A stretch of 64,000 nucleotides of DNA, taken from positions 17,806,001 through 17,870,000 of the forward strand of contig JAUIMM010000040.1 of the NCBI GenBank assembly GCA_031769625.1. The letters are read 5' to 3'. The DNA is from Taudactylus pleione. Lineage: Eukaryota > Chordata > Amphibia > Anura > Myobatrachidae. A program made the position numbers and the translations under genes. The notes under the pieces are model-generated. The model was not told the origin of the DNA and did not search any database. It was given only the letters and a program-made list of their open reading frames with translations. Positions 52,486-63,021 of the stretch are shown here, piece after piece. Positions within the stretch are counted from its first letter, which is position 1. Every line of letters starts with the position of its first letter.

Positions 52486-53317
52486 TATATGTAAATATAT
52501 ATGTGTGTATATATATATATATATATACACACTGTATATATATATGTGTGTGTGTGTGTATATGTGTATACAGATTTCCTCTGTCTCCCCGGATCCCTGC
52601 AGTGATACGGCGGTCTGTAACCGCTGACATCACTGCCAATATCACGCCCCAGTATACCATGTGAACGGCCCTCTGTGACGCATGTGCAGACAGTAAACAT
52701 GTTTGGAGGGGAACATAGTTCCCCTCCGAGCGCCAGTCTGCTGACTCTGTGTGTGCAGAAATCAGCTGCAGCAGGGGGGACTGATGATCGGTCCCTCCTG
52801 CCCCACGCTCCACTGCACTCTGCAAATGTGAGGCGGCAGGGCTAGATCGGCAGGGGGGTGGTACGTGGGGTGGCATCTTTTGGCCCGGGGGGGTAGAGGG
52901 GGGTTCATGCAGGCCAGTAAAAAATATTTTGGCTGGCGAGGGTGGCGTTATCTAAAGATTTTTTTTAACATATATATATATATAGTGACATACAGTAAGG
53001 GGAAGAAGGGGGGCCTAAACTGGCACCCATTTTCCCTCGGGGTGAGGGTGGGGGCTGTGCCACAGGTACCTAATACACCTCTGGGGTAGGGGTTGTTATT
53101 GCTGGGGATCTTTTGACACTGGGCGGGGGCTATTTTTGATGGGGGAGGACCATTAAATTACAATGGGGGCCTATGGACAGGGGAGTTGGGGGAGATGCAA
53201 AACATCCCCTAGGTATTTAAATAGATTTTAAAAAATACTTTTTAAACTTAATTAAATTTTTTTAAAAAGCTACAATTTCTGTGCGGTTTTCACGACAAGA
53301 ATTCGTCAGTTAAGTGG
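52486..53317. other. Right body of the piggyBac-like element
   Basis: TA/TG microsatellite at 52486-52562, then GC-rich sequence, G-runs at 52857-52900 and AT-rich sequence up to the right terminus. No piggyBac transposase motif could be found on either strand. Confidence 0.5.
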
Positions 53318-53870
53318 TTATGGTGGTGGCCCTTGACCCACTGACCGTTACTGTTATATTATCACAGTATCATGGCCTGAAGTTTTTTGAACAAAAAAAA
53401 AATTACCCACTGACTGCGATGCACTGCGCCAGGGCCGTAGCTATGGTAGTGCGGCTGGTGCCATCGCACAGGGCACCACAGGTCAGGGGGCGCTGTTTGG
53501 GCCTGTCAAATTTCTGTTTATTATCATTCTTGCTTTTAGCTTCTTCTTATTTCATCCCCAGCATCTCCTGGCCTCTTCCCCATGAAGCCATGGCCCTTTT
53601 TTGGGTGCATTATGTCCCTTTGAAAAATGAGGGTGGCATCAATGCTCTTTCTGGCACAGGGCACCAAAAAGTCTAGCTACGGCTCTGCACAGTGCAGATA
53701 GTATTATTAAGGCAGTGACCCTTGACCTACTGCCAGTTACTTTTATATTATCGCAGTATCACATTCTGAAGTTTTTTAAAAATAAGAACTACCATACTGC
53801 GCAGATAGTATTATTAAGGTGGTGACCCTTTACCTACTGATTGTTACATTATCACAGTATCCCAGCCTGA
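53318..53870 (+). repeat. Compound satellite, third RepA block (interrupted)
   Basis: RepA sequence resumes exactly at the piggyBac-like element's right flank (TTATGGTGGTGGCCCTTGAC), is split by the hAT MITE 53430-53687, and continues with one and a half further units. Confidence 0.88.
53430..53687 (+). mobile_element. hAT MITE of the 'GCCGTAACTAG' family
   Basis: Ends CAGGGCCGTAGCTATGG and, complemented, CAGAGCCGTAGCTAGAC are near-exact inverted repeats. Flanks CACTGCGC and CACAGTGC match at 6 of 8. The target is the CACACTGCGCAGATAG part of a RepA unit, still intact in sibling units. Confidence 0.88.
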
Positions 53871-53983
53871 AGTTTAAGTTTAGATAATCAAATAACATGG
53901 TAAACCTAACAGGTGAATTAAGCCTGAATAATGATTTGCTGACTGCCTATCCAAAAAACTAGCTCGGCCAGTATTACCTAGAG

Positions 53984-54187
53984 CAGTGGTTCTCAAACTC
54001 GGTCCTCAGGACCCCACACAGTTCACTTTTTGCAGGTCACCCAGCAGTAGCACAGGTGTATTCATTACTCATTGACACATTTTAAAAGATCTACAGGTGC
54101 AGCTAACTATTTCACTAGTAATTATGTGAGGAGACCTGCAAAACATGGACTATTTGGGGTCCTGAGGAACGAGTTTGAGAACCTGTG
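53984..54187. mobile_element. 204-bp hAT MITE ('TGGTTCTCAAACT' type)
   Basis: A perfect 8-bp duplication ACCTAGAG flanks it (53976-53983, 54188-54195). Ends CAGTGGTTCTCAAACTCGG and, complemented, CACAGGTTCTCAAACTCG are inverted repeats, followed by 'GTCCTCAGGACCCC' and 'GGGGTCCTGAGGA'. Sibling RepB copies have ATTACCTAGAGGACTG at the same point, confirming the empty site. Confidence 0.95.
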
Positions 54188-54334
54188 ACCTAGAGTACTA
54201 CCGTGGGTGGAACTGCTTATCCGAAAATGGCATGGAGTTCCGAGTTGCAGCTCAGATCTGGTCAGTATAGGTAAGTTCTGGCAGGTTCAGTTTTCAGCAA
54301 ACCAAACACGCTCATCTCTAGTCATAGGTCTTAT

Positions 54335-54613
54335 TAGGGTTGTAGATAGGGTAGTGCGGCCGGTGCCATCACACAGGGTACCACAGATCAGGGGGCGCTG
54401 TTTGGGCCTTTCAATTTTCTGTCAATTATCATTCTCACTTGTAGGTTCCTCTTATTTCATCCCCAGCATTTCCTGGCCTCCCCTATCTCTTCCCTGCCCT
54501 TCGCCATGAAGCCATGGCCCTTTTTTGGGTGCATTATGTCCCTTTGAAAAATGAGGGGTGGAGGCCAATGCTCTTTCTGGCACAGGGCACCAAAAAGTCT
54601 AGTTACGGCTCTG
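54335..54613 (+). mobile_element. hAT MITE of the 'GCCGTAACTAG' family with perfect TSD
   Basis: A perfect 8-bp duplication GGTCTTAT flanks it (54327-54334, 54614-54621). The right end, complemented, is CAGAGCCGTAACTAGAC; the left end AGGGTTGTAGATAGGG has lost its first base. RepB siblings read AAGTCATATATTATAG across this point without an insertion. Confidence 0.92.
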
Positions 54614-55029
54614 GGTCTTATATTATAGTAGTCACGCTCTATCTTCCGACGCATCATACTAGGCTGCCCTTATCTTTGTCCAATCACTAACCTTATGCAA
54701 GTATGTCCTTCTGCCGGTGAGCTGTGTCTTGTCAGGCCTCTGGTGGTGTATGAGAGAAGCAGCAACAACAAAGCTCTGATACAGACTGTTACCATTGTGA
54801 CATCACAGCATGACCTCACACACCTTAAACAGACACAGACTGGTTATTTCTGGTTTGAGGAAATGTGATGTCACTCCTTATTTATAACTATTACATTCAC
54901 ATCAGAATATTATTTATTAATTGTATGTCAGGGTTTCCCTATTATTGTTTGGCTATATGGGGCTTTGTATGAACCCAATTTCACCGTGGTTACATTGTTT
55001 TTTAATGTTACAGTGTATCAGTGATCACT

Positions 55030-55146
55030 GAGTGTGCCACACTGCGCAGATAGTATTATTAAGGCGGTGGCCCTTGACCTACTGACCATTACTGTTATAT
55101 ATTTTATTCTTATTTATCACAGTATTACGGCCTGAAGTTTTTTAAC
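55030..55146 (+). repeat. Compound satellite, fourth RepA block
   Basis: One RepA unit (GCCACACTGCGCAGATAG ... CACAGTATTACGGCCTGAAG) with a short T-rich insertion. Confidence 0.85.
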
Positions 55147-55890
55147 CAAAAAAAACACTTTTTTCTTTTTTTAAACCACACACCAGTAATTATTATTACT
55201 ATTAGTAATATTAATAAATTATGTTCCTGCGCTATTAAAAAAAAGACAATGATTAGCTGACTGCCTGTCCAAAAAACTAGCTCGGCCAGCATTACCTAGA
55301 GGACTGATGTGGTTGACACTACTTTTCCGAAAAATCTGAAAATGGCACGGAGTTCAAGCAGCAGCTCGGATCTGGTCGGTATAGGTAAGTTCGAGTGGGT
55401 CGGTTTCCAGGAAACCAAACACTCTCATTTCCAGTCATAAGTCATATATTATAGTAGTAACGCTCTATCTGCCGACAAATAATACTAAGCTGTCCTTATC
55501 TTTGTCCAGTCACTAACCTTATGTAAGTATGTCCTTCTGCCGGTGAGCTTTGTCTTGTCAGGCCTCTGGTGGTGTATGAGAGGCAGCAACAGCAAAGCCT
55601 TGAATCAAACAGTTACCATTGTGACATCACAGCATGACCTCACACACCTAAACAGACAGACAAAGACTTGTTATTTCTGGTTTGAGGCCCCTGGTGTCTT
55701 TTGTATGACTGACCTAAGAGAAATGTGATGTCACTCCTTATTTTTAACTATTACATTCACATCAGAATATTATTTATTATCTTTATGGCAGGGTTTGTCT
55801 ATTAATGTTTGGCTGTATGGGGCTTTGTATGAACCCAATTTCACTGTGGTTACATTGTTTTTTAATGTTACAGTGTATCAGTGATCACCT
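55147..55890 (+). repeat. Compound satellite, RepB copy 3
   Basis: Uninterrupted copy of the block at 44063-44842, highly similar throughout. It ends at CAGTGATCACCTCAATTAAG, where similarity to the array stops. Confidence 0.88.
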
Positions 55891-56203
55891 CAATTAAGGA
55901 TTAAACACGGTTTATGGCACTGACCTCCCTCAGAAGTAGTGTGATACTTTTAATTAAACATCATATTGGCCATAAAACTCAACTCCACATTATCTGCAAA
56001 GTAACTACGTAAAGTGTTGTCCACTTGTCAAGTAGAACTTTATTTAGAAATAAATAAAATAAATTACTCTAATAATAGTTGTCAAAAGCCACAAGGTCAG
56101 CAAGTGAACAGACCTATAAAAAAGGTCACCAGAGGCTGGCATCATAGGCGAAACTAGACATTTGGTAATGGGTGGTCCCAGTTCCAACCCCACACAGAAC
56201 AAG
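55891..56203. other. Unassigned DNA
   Basis: No feature recognised. Confidence 0.45.
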
Positions 56204-56804
56204 GGGGCTGATTCAGACTCGGACACTAAGCTGCGATCACACGCTATGGCAGATAGTCACCCGTCTGCATATGCTTATAAGTCACAGTGCACGTGTGCAA
56301 GCCAGTCACAGCGATCGGGAATCGTGCGCTCGTATCACAAAGACTGAGCTCTACTATGAGTGACAGATAGTGCCGTTTGTGGGTGGTAACAGGAGTAGGT
56401 GCTTGTGAATGAGGGAGTGGTGCTGTGAACGCAGGCGTGTCTGGGCGTCAAAATGGCATTTAGTGGGCGTCCAAAATTAGCATGGAGGCGTCATTGTACA
56501 TGTAACCTGGTTGTATTTCAGCCTGCAGTGATTGCAGTGCTTGCAGCGGGGAAGGGTCTACCTCAAGCACTGTGTGCAGCTCGGATGGCTCTCGATGTTA
56601 CTGAATAATCACACACTTCCTGGAGATGACGTGTGCTAAGAAAGAAAAGTGGGCGTCATTACACCGGCGTATGCTCACTCTGCCGTAGCTCTCTAAGACA
56701 TAGAGGGCGTCCTTAAGCCCAGACAGTGCGATCGCGGAATTTGCATACCAGCCCCTGACGGCTGCGAGAGAGCGCAGCTTAGTGTCTGGGTCTGAATCGA
56801 CCCC
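56204..56804. mobile_element. MITE with ~32-bp terminal inverted repeats
   Basis: Ends GGGGCTGATTCAGACTCGGA and, complemented, GGGGTCGATTCAGACCCAGA, both followed by CACTAAGCTGCG, are long inverted repeats. The outermost motif (TGATTCAGA) is shared with the elements at 7334 and 48788, but the interior differs. No coding capacity. The target duplication is unclear (flanks CAAG / AAAG). Confidence 0.78.
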
Positions 56805-57526
56805 AAAGTGCCTTCAGTTCACATTATGTCACACAGAACAAAATGCCTCCAGTGCATTTACTTATTGACCGCCAGAGACTTAACTAGGGTTGATGGTGTG
56901 CAGGGCAAATGAAAATATGGCTCCTGATGAATACTGTTCTTTAAAATTCTTGATGCATTCTTATATTTGTACTCAAATAAAGCACTGAAAGCACAAATTA
57001 GGGAAACTAGGCTACTCACTACACTGCTGTGAATACCACATGCTCACACATACTTGTGCAAGGGGAATTCAAAGTGAATAGCTACGTATTTTGATAATAT
57101 GAAATTAGTTTTAGATGTTTATTTATAATTTCTGCCACAGCTGAGAGCTCTCCTGCAGGTAATTTGAGCTTCACATTTGGCACATTGTAGGGGGTGGTAA
57201 GCACTTTTTAAAAAACAAACCAGAGGTGCAGTGTATAAGGGGGGAAAATGCCACACCAATGTAGCATGTCCATTGTTTCCTGCCTCCTTCATAATCAGGT
57301 CTAATACTAGCCCCGAAGGCATAAATTCTAGCAGCGCACACACAATGAAAGGGGTGGTCACATGGGAGGAGTAGACACTATCAGTGCAGTACAAGTAGCC
57401 AGTGCTCCAGACCTTGAGGATGTGGAATATTGAATTAACTTTCCACTCCTGCATCTTGTACAGCACGATGGCCAATCCTAATGTGAATGTGCAAAGAAGG
57501 AGGAGGGTGATCGCAATCACACATTA
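56805..57526. other. Unassigned DNA with an unexplained 133-codon frame
   Basis: On the minus strand 57119-57520 is open for 133 codons. It begins with a membrane-like run (Met-Ile-Ala-Ile-Thr-Leu-Leu-Leu-Leu-Cys-Thr-Phe-Thr-Leu-Gly-Leu-Ala-Ile-Val-Leu-Tyr) and contains several Cys in its last third. I do not recognise the protein, and see no splice or promoter evidence. It could be a decayed element frame, an exon, or chance. Confidence 0.3.
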
Positions 57527-57534
57527 GTGTTCAC

Positions 57535-58794
57535 CAGAGCCGGATTTAGACCTCATAGGGCCCTAGGCAAGATAATGGTTTGGGGCCCCCCTCCCTCAAA
57601 CAATCCATAGCACTATATTTGCAGGATCAGGACAGAGGTAACAGGGACAGGACAGAGGTGACAGGGACAGGACAGAGGTGGCAGAGCAGTAAAGAGGTAA
57701 CAGGACAGCGGTGATAAAGACAGGGACAGAGGTGACAGGACCAGAACAGTGATGGCAGGGGAGACAGGGCCAGGATAGAACAGAGGAACAGGAGAGAGGG
57801 GTGCAGGTACAGGACAGAGGTGACAGGGCCAGGACAGAGGTGATAGGACCAGGACAGAGGTGACAGGGACAGGATAGTGGGGCAGTATAGAGGTGACAGG
57901 TCCAGGACAGCATTGACAGGACCAAGAAAAAAGTGACAGAACCAGAACAGAGGGGACATGGAAAGGACAAGGGTGACAGGGCCAGGACAGAACAGCGGGG
58001 ACAGGAGATAGGGGTGACAAAGCCAGGACAGAGGACACAGGGAAAGGACAGGGTTACGGGGCCAGGACAGAACACAGTGGACAGGACAGAGTTAACAGTT
58101 GGATAGTAAAACTAGTAGACCGCTGACCTTACCCCTCCCCCTGCTGTCGTGGGTCACATGGTTGTCATATAAGAAGTCCTTCAGCCCAGCTTGCTCCCTT
58201 AATATCTTTAACATTGCCTAGCCTCTGGGGAGCTTCCTGCGTGAGTTAGAGGGCATGCCTGAGCATTTGAGACTCCTTCAGAAGGCACACATGCACTTCC
58301 GTGTCAGCCCAGCAGCACACCCTGCAGCAGCCCCACTTACCATTCTCAGGGTCTCCACTCTCCCTCCCTGATGCTCTTCTTGTCCTCTCCGTGAAGGGAA
58401 TCCAGACACTACCTCTTCTTCAGTGGCTCCTCTCCGGCAGTCTGACTCTCTGCACTGTACATGGCACGTGACATCATGACGTCACACACGCTGTACCAAT
58501 ATACAAAAAAAAAACAACTTTATTGCAGTGGCTAATGTCACAGAGCTCTGCAAAGCACCGAGCACTGCCTGGTCGCGGCACCCGGCCTCGCAATAGTGTG
58601 AGCCCAATCTACTCATGGTAGTGTCTAGATTCCCCTGCCGTAGCCTGTAACTCCTCCTCCCTGTGCTGCTGATACTATACTGCCTGCTGCTTGTGTGCTC
58701 TGTGGGAAACACAGCACAGGCAGCAGGGCTAGGTTCTCTATAGGGACAGATTTCAGGCGGCTGCTTAGGTTGCCTAGCGGTAAATCTGCCCCTG
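57535..58794. mobile_element. hAT-like element with minisatellite core and perfect TSD
   Basis: A perfect 8-bp duplication GTGTTCAC flanks it (57527-57534, 58795-58802). Ends CAGAGCCGGATTTAGACC and, complemented, CAGGGGCAGATTTACCGC are inverted repeats, with subterminal CCTAGGCAA / TTGCCTAG. No transposase is present; the core is the minisatellite 57625-58095, followed by about 700 bases of GC-rich sequence. Confidence 0.9.
57625..58095. repeat. Minisatellite, ~20-bp GGACAGAGGTGACAGGGCCA units
   Basis: About 23 imperfect units. The minus strand gives three overlapping open frames up to 159 codons of Pro-Cys-Pro-Gly-Pro-Val-Thr-Ser type, a repeat artefact. Confidence 0.93.
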
Positions 58795-59035
58795 GTGTTC
58801 ACTCTGGGATTTTTGGGCGGACCTATATTTGCTAAGTGGGTATAGAAAATTTATATTTTTTTGTGCCAAGGATAAATAATTTTTTCCTCTTGTTGACCAA
58901 CTTTTTACAGCTTCAGAAGAGCCTGTTGTTCAGCAAACAGATCCAGCAAGCTTGGCCTGGAGGTTCCTGGCCAGATGGACCTTGGTGGAGAGGGGAAGAC
59001 TCATTCTGTCGGGTGTCTTCAAAAATACAGCCTAA

Positions 59036-59358
59036 AGCTGGCCACACACTAGACCAACTTACTGTACATCCAACCAGCCAACTAGTTGATTGGTTGGAAT
59101 TAAAATCTGGTAAGGTATGAAAGCGAATGACAATCAGCAATTTGCTCCCGAATGCCGGAAAATGGACAAAAACTGTTGTTTGAACAAATTGTTTAGATCA
59201 AACATTTAACAAACTTGTCTCACGACCATTTTCATCTGTTTTGTGGCATTTAGGAGCAAATTGCTGATCATCATTTACTTCCATACGTTACCAGATTTTT
59301 ATTCCAACCAGGCCTAGTTGGATGGTTGGATGAAAGTTGGTCTAGTGTGTGGCCAGCT
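59036..59358. mobile_element. Harbinger-like MITE, TAA target duplication
   Basis: TAA flanks (59033-59035, 59359-59361). Ends AGCTGGCCACACACTAGACC and GGTCTAGTGTGTGGCCAGCT are perfect inverted repeats for 20 bases. Further inside, AACCAGCCAACTAG and CCAACCAGGCCTAG are also related. No gene. Confidence 0.92.
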
Positions 59359-59361
59359 TAA

Positions 59362-59809
59362 GTCCCAGTTATGATTGTGCACCTGTGAGGTGCAGTCCTG
59401 TCACTTGATTGCTCCTAGTGATACTGTAGGTGAATGGCTAGCCAGACCAAATAGTGGTTCCACATGAAAATGCAGCTTCAAAGTTACCTGCCTACAAGAG
59501 GAATGGCATGTGTGCAACTTACCTCACCCGTGTTACTCGTTTGCACAATATTTCTCCTCATCAGATTACCCACAACCCATGATTGCCTGAGAGCAGTGCT
59601 TTTCAATTCAGTATTGATAATTTTTGGGATGGGGACATGCTGTTTTTTTCTACACTCCCTCCACCAAAAGAGGCTCCTGTCCCACTCTAACCAGCTTGGG
59701 CTTGTTCTGCTATGACAGAGCAGAGGAACCCCACCATCTTTAATAGTGGAAACCTGCACATGTTGTCTGGCTTTAGCAGAAGCCTGACCAGTGTAGTCCT
59801 GTGGGTGAC
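59362..59809. other. Unassigned DNA
   Basis: Lies between two related MITEs; no feature recognised. The start of this stretch is similar to 63480-63550 ('GAATGGCTAGCCAGAC...TTCCACATGAA' against 'GAGCAGCTAGCCAGCC...TTCCACGTGAA'). Confidence 0.4.
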
Positions 59810-59812
59810 TAA

Positions 59813-60135
59813 AGCTGGCCATCCACTATACAATTTTCTGTCAGACATCTGTCCAATCTGGCTGGTTTTAATGAAAACCTGGTAATATATGGGAGCAAAA
59901 GACAGTCGATCATAAAGTTTTAAACACTGAAAAAAGGGCAAAAAAAAATTGTTCAAATTGGTAAAACTTGTGTGTTTTAACCAATTTGTCTGAATGACCA
60001 TTTTTGGCTATTTTCCAGTGTTTGTGAGCAAATGGACGATTGTCATTTGCTCCCATACATTACCAGGTTTTTTTCATTCTAACCAGCCAGATTGGACAGA
60101 TACCTGACAGATACTTGTATAGTGTATGCCCAGCA
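59813..60135. mobile_element. Harbinger-like MITE, related to 59036-59358
   Basis: Starts AGCTGGCCATCCACTATACA after TAA (59810-59812) and ends TTGTATAGTGTATGCCCAGCA. The inner arms 'AATCTGGCTGGTTTTAATGA' and 'TTCTAACCAGCCAGATT' pair. The right target copy has mutated. Confidence 0.82.
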
Positions 60136-60535
60136 TCGGAAATTGGTGGGGGGAGGGGGAGGGAGCCACATAAATTATATTTATTTTTAATTTGCAGAGT
60201 TTCTCTCATTGATTTGAGACTATTTTTTCTATGTTGCATGCTAGAAACTCATTTGAAATGAACAGACAACAGAAATAAATGGGAAAATCTTACATATAGA
60301 GACTCCTGCAGATGTAATGTGACTACAATGTGACTACAATTTATAAGCTGCATTTTAATATATATTTGTATATCCCACAAAATGACTACCAGCGCTTTTT
60401 ATAAATGAGGTGTGCATGTTACTGTTACTTTCAGTACTTCAACAGAAATATTGCAGACAATTATAACAACTTAGCATACATGATATTTTCGGCATAAAAA
60501 TCAGATAAAAAGACAGATGTTTGTGAACAGTAAGG
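60136..60535. other. Unassigned DNA
   Basis: No feature recognised. Confidence 0.45.
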
Positions 60536-61825
60536 GGTAAATTTACTAAGATTCGAGATGGTCCGGATGCTCAAAGTGATTTATCTCGCTGGTACTCGCC
60601 AAAATTCAGGTAATTTAATCCCATTTTTTTTAACCAAATTTACCAACAGGCGATTTGAGGCTAAACGAGTTTGCCGATGGTAAAGCAGAATGAGATATCT
60701 CTCCCGAGTAAGTCGTTTTGCAGGAGATTACTCACCCGAGATTGCAGTGTTTTCTCTCTGCAAATCTCTCCCAAGCTAGCAGCCAGCACATATCAGTGAG
60801 ATGTGTGCTTGCTGCTTGTGTGTTAAGACTTGTCAAAAATAGATAAATGTTTTTTAAAAAAATCTTCCATGAGGTCCCCCTCCAAAACACTAACCAGCCC
60901 CGGGCTTGCCAGCCTGTCCTGGTTCTTAATTTACAGAGAAAAAAATGTGTAGGGTTCCACTGTAAATTACAAACCAGCAACAGGCAGCAGGGACAGAGCT
61001 GGTTTTAAATATATGGAGAAAAAAAATTACGTGAGGTTCCACGTATATTTAAAACCAACCCTAGACCCTTTCTAACGGGGGACTGATGCCACGGCCGGGG
61101 TGCCCTTTCACCGGGCCCCCCAGCCCTGACCGTTAGTCAGCCCAGGCCAGGGATCCCTGGGGAGTTGGGGACCCCCCCAATAAAGGGGTCCCCCTCTCCA
61201 GGGCACCCCTGGCCTAGACTGATAGCCTGGGGCTAACCCCGCCACCCCTGGGTGGTGGGTGGCGGGTGGCGGGTTGATATTATTAGGTGTAGTGTAAAAA
61301 TTAGATTTTTCATCATTGTCTTTACAGTGGAACTACAGGTCCCAGCAAGCCTCCCCCGCATGCTGGTACTTGGAGAACCACAAGTACCAGCATGCGGGGC
61401 ATTAAGGGCCCACTGGTACCTGTAGCTCACCTGTAAAGAAATGGTTAATAAAACACACAATACACCGTAAATATAAAGCTTTATTGCATCCATAAACACA
61501 CTTACACATACTCACCTATTTCCAGATGTTCATGTCCCCTTGTCAACGTAAAGTATCCCATCGAATTACCTGTAAAAAAAGATCCAATACTCACCTTTAT
61601 GTCCCTCGATGTTCTCCGCAGAAATCCAATATGTGGCCCGGATACAGTGTAACAACATGCTTCTGCATGTTGTTACACTGCGCTAATGTCTGCTCGTGGG
61701 ACAGAGTTGACTTCAGTCCCGGGCCGCCGGCCAATCAGCGGCCTCTAACATTAGCGGTGGTTCATTGGCTGGGACCCACGTTTAGGAGCCGCTCATTGGC
61801 TGAATCAGAATCAGACCCTTATTCT
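60536..61825. repeat. Probable dispersed repeat, boundaries unresolved
   Basis: It opens with GGGGTAAATTTACTAAGATTCG, a start like other frog MITEs, and ends near TCAGAATCAGACCCTTA, like the terminus of the 7334 family. In between are hairpins such as CCCCGCATGCTGGTACTTG with CAAGTACCAGCATGCGGGG (61357-61400), GTTCCACTGTAAAT / GTTCCACGTATATTTAAAACCA repeats, and TAACAACATGC...GCATGTTGTTA (61650-61675). A minus frame at 61233-61499 has no recognisable protein. Confidence 0.4.
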
Positions 61826-62116
61826 TTATAAACAGATGAATTTTAGAATACAAATAACTACATGTAGCTGTACAGTGGGAGAAAATTCCTGTAACGATAA
61901 CTATATAATAAGGATGGGTGCTGATTTAAATTCGGTCATCTCGTTGTAAAGCATTTTGGTGCATGCATGCTCACCAGGATTTACACCTATGCTGCTTATA
62001 GCTGCCACTGTCACCTGCCAGCCGCACACCTTTGGTGTGAGTTAGGACAGATGTGCACCTACCCACCCAATGATGCCCTGCTGGTAACTGAACTGAAGAT
62101 GAAGGGCTCGTATACA
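61826..62116. other. Unassigned DNA
   Basis: No feature recognised. Confidence 0.4.
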
Positions 62117-62619
62117 GGGGCATATTTAGAGAGGAGGGGGCCCGTGTGCATTCCCCGCTCGGGGCCACTCCCCTTTCCCCAGTGGCCAGCAGCACACTGA
62201 TCACAGCAGTAGACTCTCGGCACTAGTCTGTGCCCAGAGTCTACTGCACATGCGCAGGTCACCGGGAAAATGGTGATTTTCCCACTATGTATGCACAAAA
62301 CGCCGGGACAATGGCCGCGGCAGCAATTTTACAGGTATTTAGTGCAGCGCTGCTACAGCCGAAGCGGAACTTAAGAGAGGTAAGTATTAAGAATTATGGG
62401 TCAGGGTGTGCAGTGTGGGCCCCCCAGGGAGAGCAAGATGAAAGACAGGAGAGAAAGACACTGAAGGCAGGACAGAAGAAAACTGAAGAGCAAGGAGGGG
62501 TAGAGACTGTGGGTCTGTAAAGAAAGAAACTGAGAGGCAACGAGTGGTAGGAGAGATGGAGACTGAGGGCAGGAGTGGAAAAGACTGAGGAGCAACAAGG
62601 GGCAGGAAAGAAAGAGACT
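62117..62619. mobile_element. Possible hAT-like element, left part, with purine-rich VNTR
   Basis: CAGGGGCATATTTAGAGAGG at 62117 resembles the terminus of the element 57535-58794 (CAGGGGCAGATTTA). From about 62430 a purine-rich repeat (AGGCAGGACAGAAGAAACTGAGGAGCAA-type units of about 40 bp) runs to the inserted MITE and resumes after it to about 63080. The right terminus was not found. Confidence 0.45.
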
Positions 62620-62621
62620 TA

Positions 62622-63018
62622 TGCTGGCCATACACCTGCACAACCAGCATAAGATCATATTCATCCCACGACTCCCTGGAGCTCCCTGACAGTCCTGGGG
62701 GCACGATTTGCTGTTTTTCTCTGCACACGATCTGTTGTAGGATCGATCGTGTGCCTCACGCACTCATCAGGAAAAAGTCATTGAAATGACATGAATGGAC
62801 GCACGATGCATCACATGCACAAAATATATGGTACGATCTGCACGCGATACGATGGACCATATGGGCTCACATCTGATCATACGATCCATTTTAGGAGCTG
62901 CGGGAGCGCGCATCGGATCATATCCAACTAAAAAAATACACAATTTCTACACATTTCATCGTACGACTCATCGAAAATCGTCCAATCGGCCCGAAATCAT
63001 GCAGGTGTATGGCCAGCA
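62622..63018. mobile_element. Harbinger-like MITE, TTA target duplication
   Basis: TTA flanks (62619-62621, 63019-63021). Ends TGCTGGCCATACACCTGCA and TGCAGGTGTATGGCCAGCA are perfect inverted repeats for 19 bases. The interior has several hairpins around 'GATCGATCGTG', 'CGTACGA'-like and 'GATCATA' motifs. It is inserted in the purine-rich VNTR. It is related in its ends to 59036 and 59813. Confidence 0.92.
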
Positions 63019-63021
63019 TTA

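Larger units (their letters stand above)
44847..53317. mobile_element. piggyBac-like insertion (~8.5 kb, composite)
   Basis: Starts CCACTTGCCTGGCATGGTCG right after TTAA (44843-44846) and ends CGTCAGTTAAGTGG right before TTAT (53318-53321). The complemented right end CCACTTAACTGACG is an inverted repeat of the left. TTAA targets with CC[AC][CT]TT-type ends are characteristic of piggyBac elements. The flanks join to recreate a RepA unit whose intact copies read GTATTATTAAGGTGGTGG, so the empty site is known. The left part also has a terminal hairpin (GGTCGTATCAGATACGACC). No piggyBac transposase frame is visible; most of the length is nested elements (45434-46118, 46136-50931, 50965-52483). 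Confidence 0.78.
53880..55030 (+). repeat. Compound satellite, RepB copy 2 (interrupted)
   Basis: Same order of blocks as RepB copy 1, but two hAT MITEs (53984-54187, 54335-54613) are inserted. About 37 bases found in the other copies (CCC.TGGTGTCTTTTGTATG...) are deleted near 54860. Confidence 0.85.

Noticed and set aside
57596..58075. Three overlapping minus frames (up to 159 codons) of Pro-Cys-Pro-Gly-Pro-Val-Thr type
   Set aside because: Product of the ~20-bp minisatellite inside the hAT element, open in all three frames at once.
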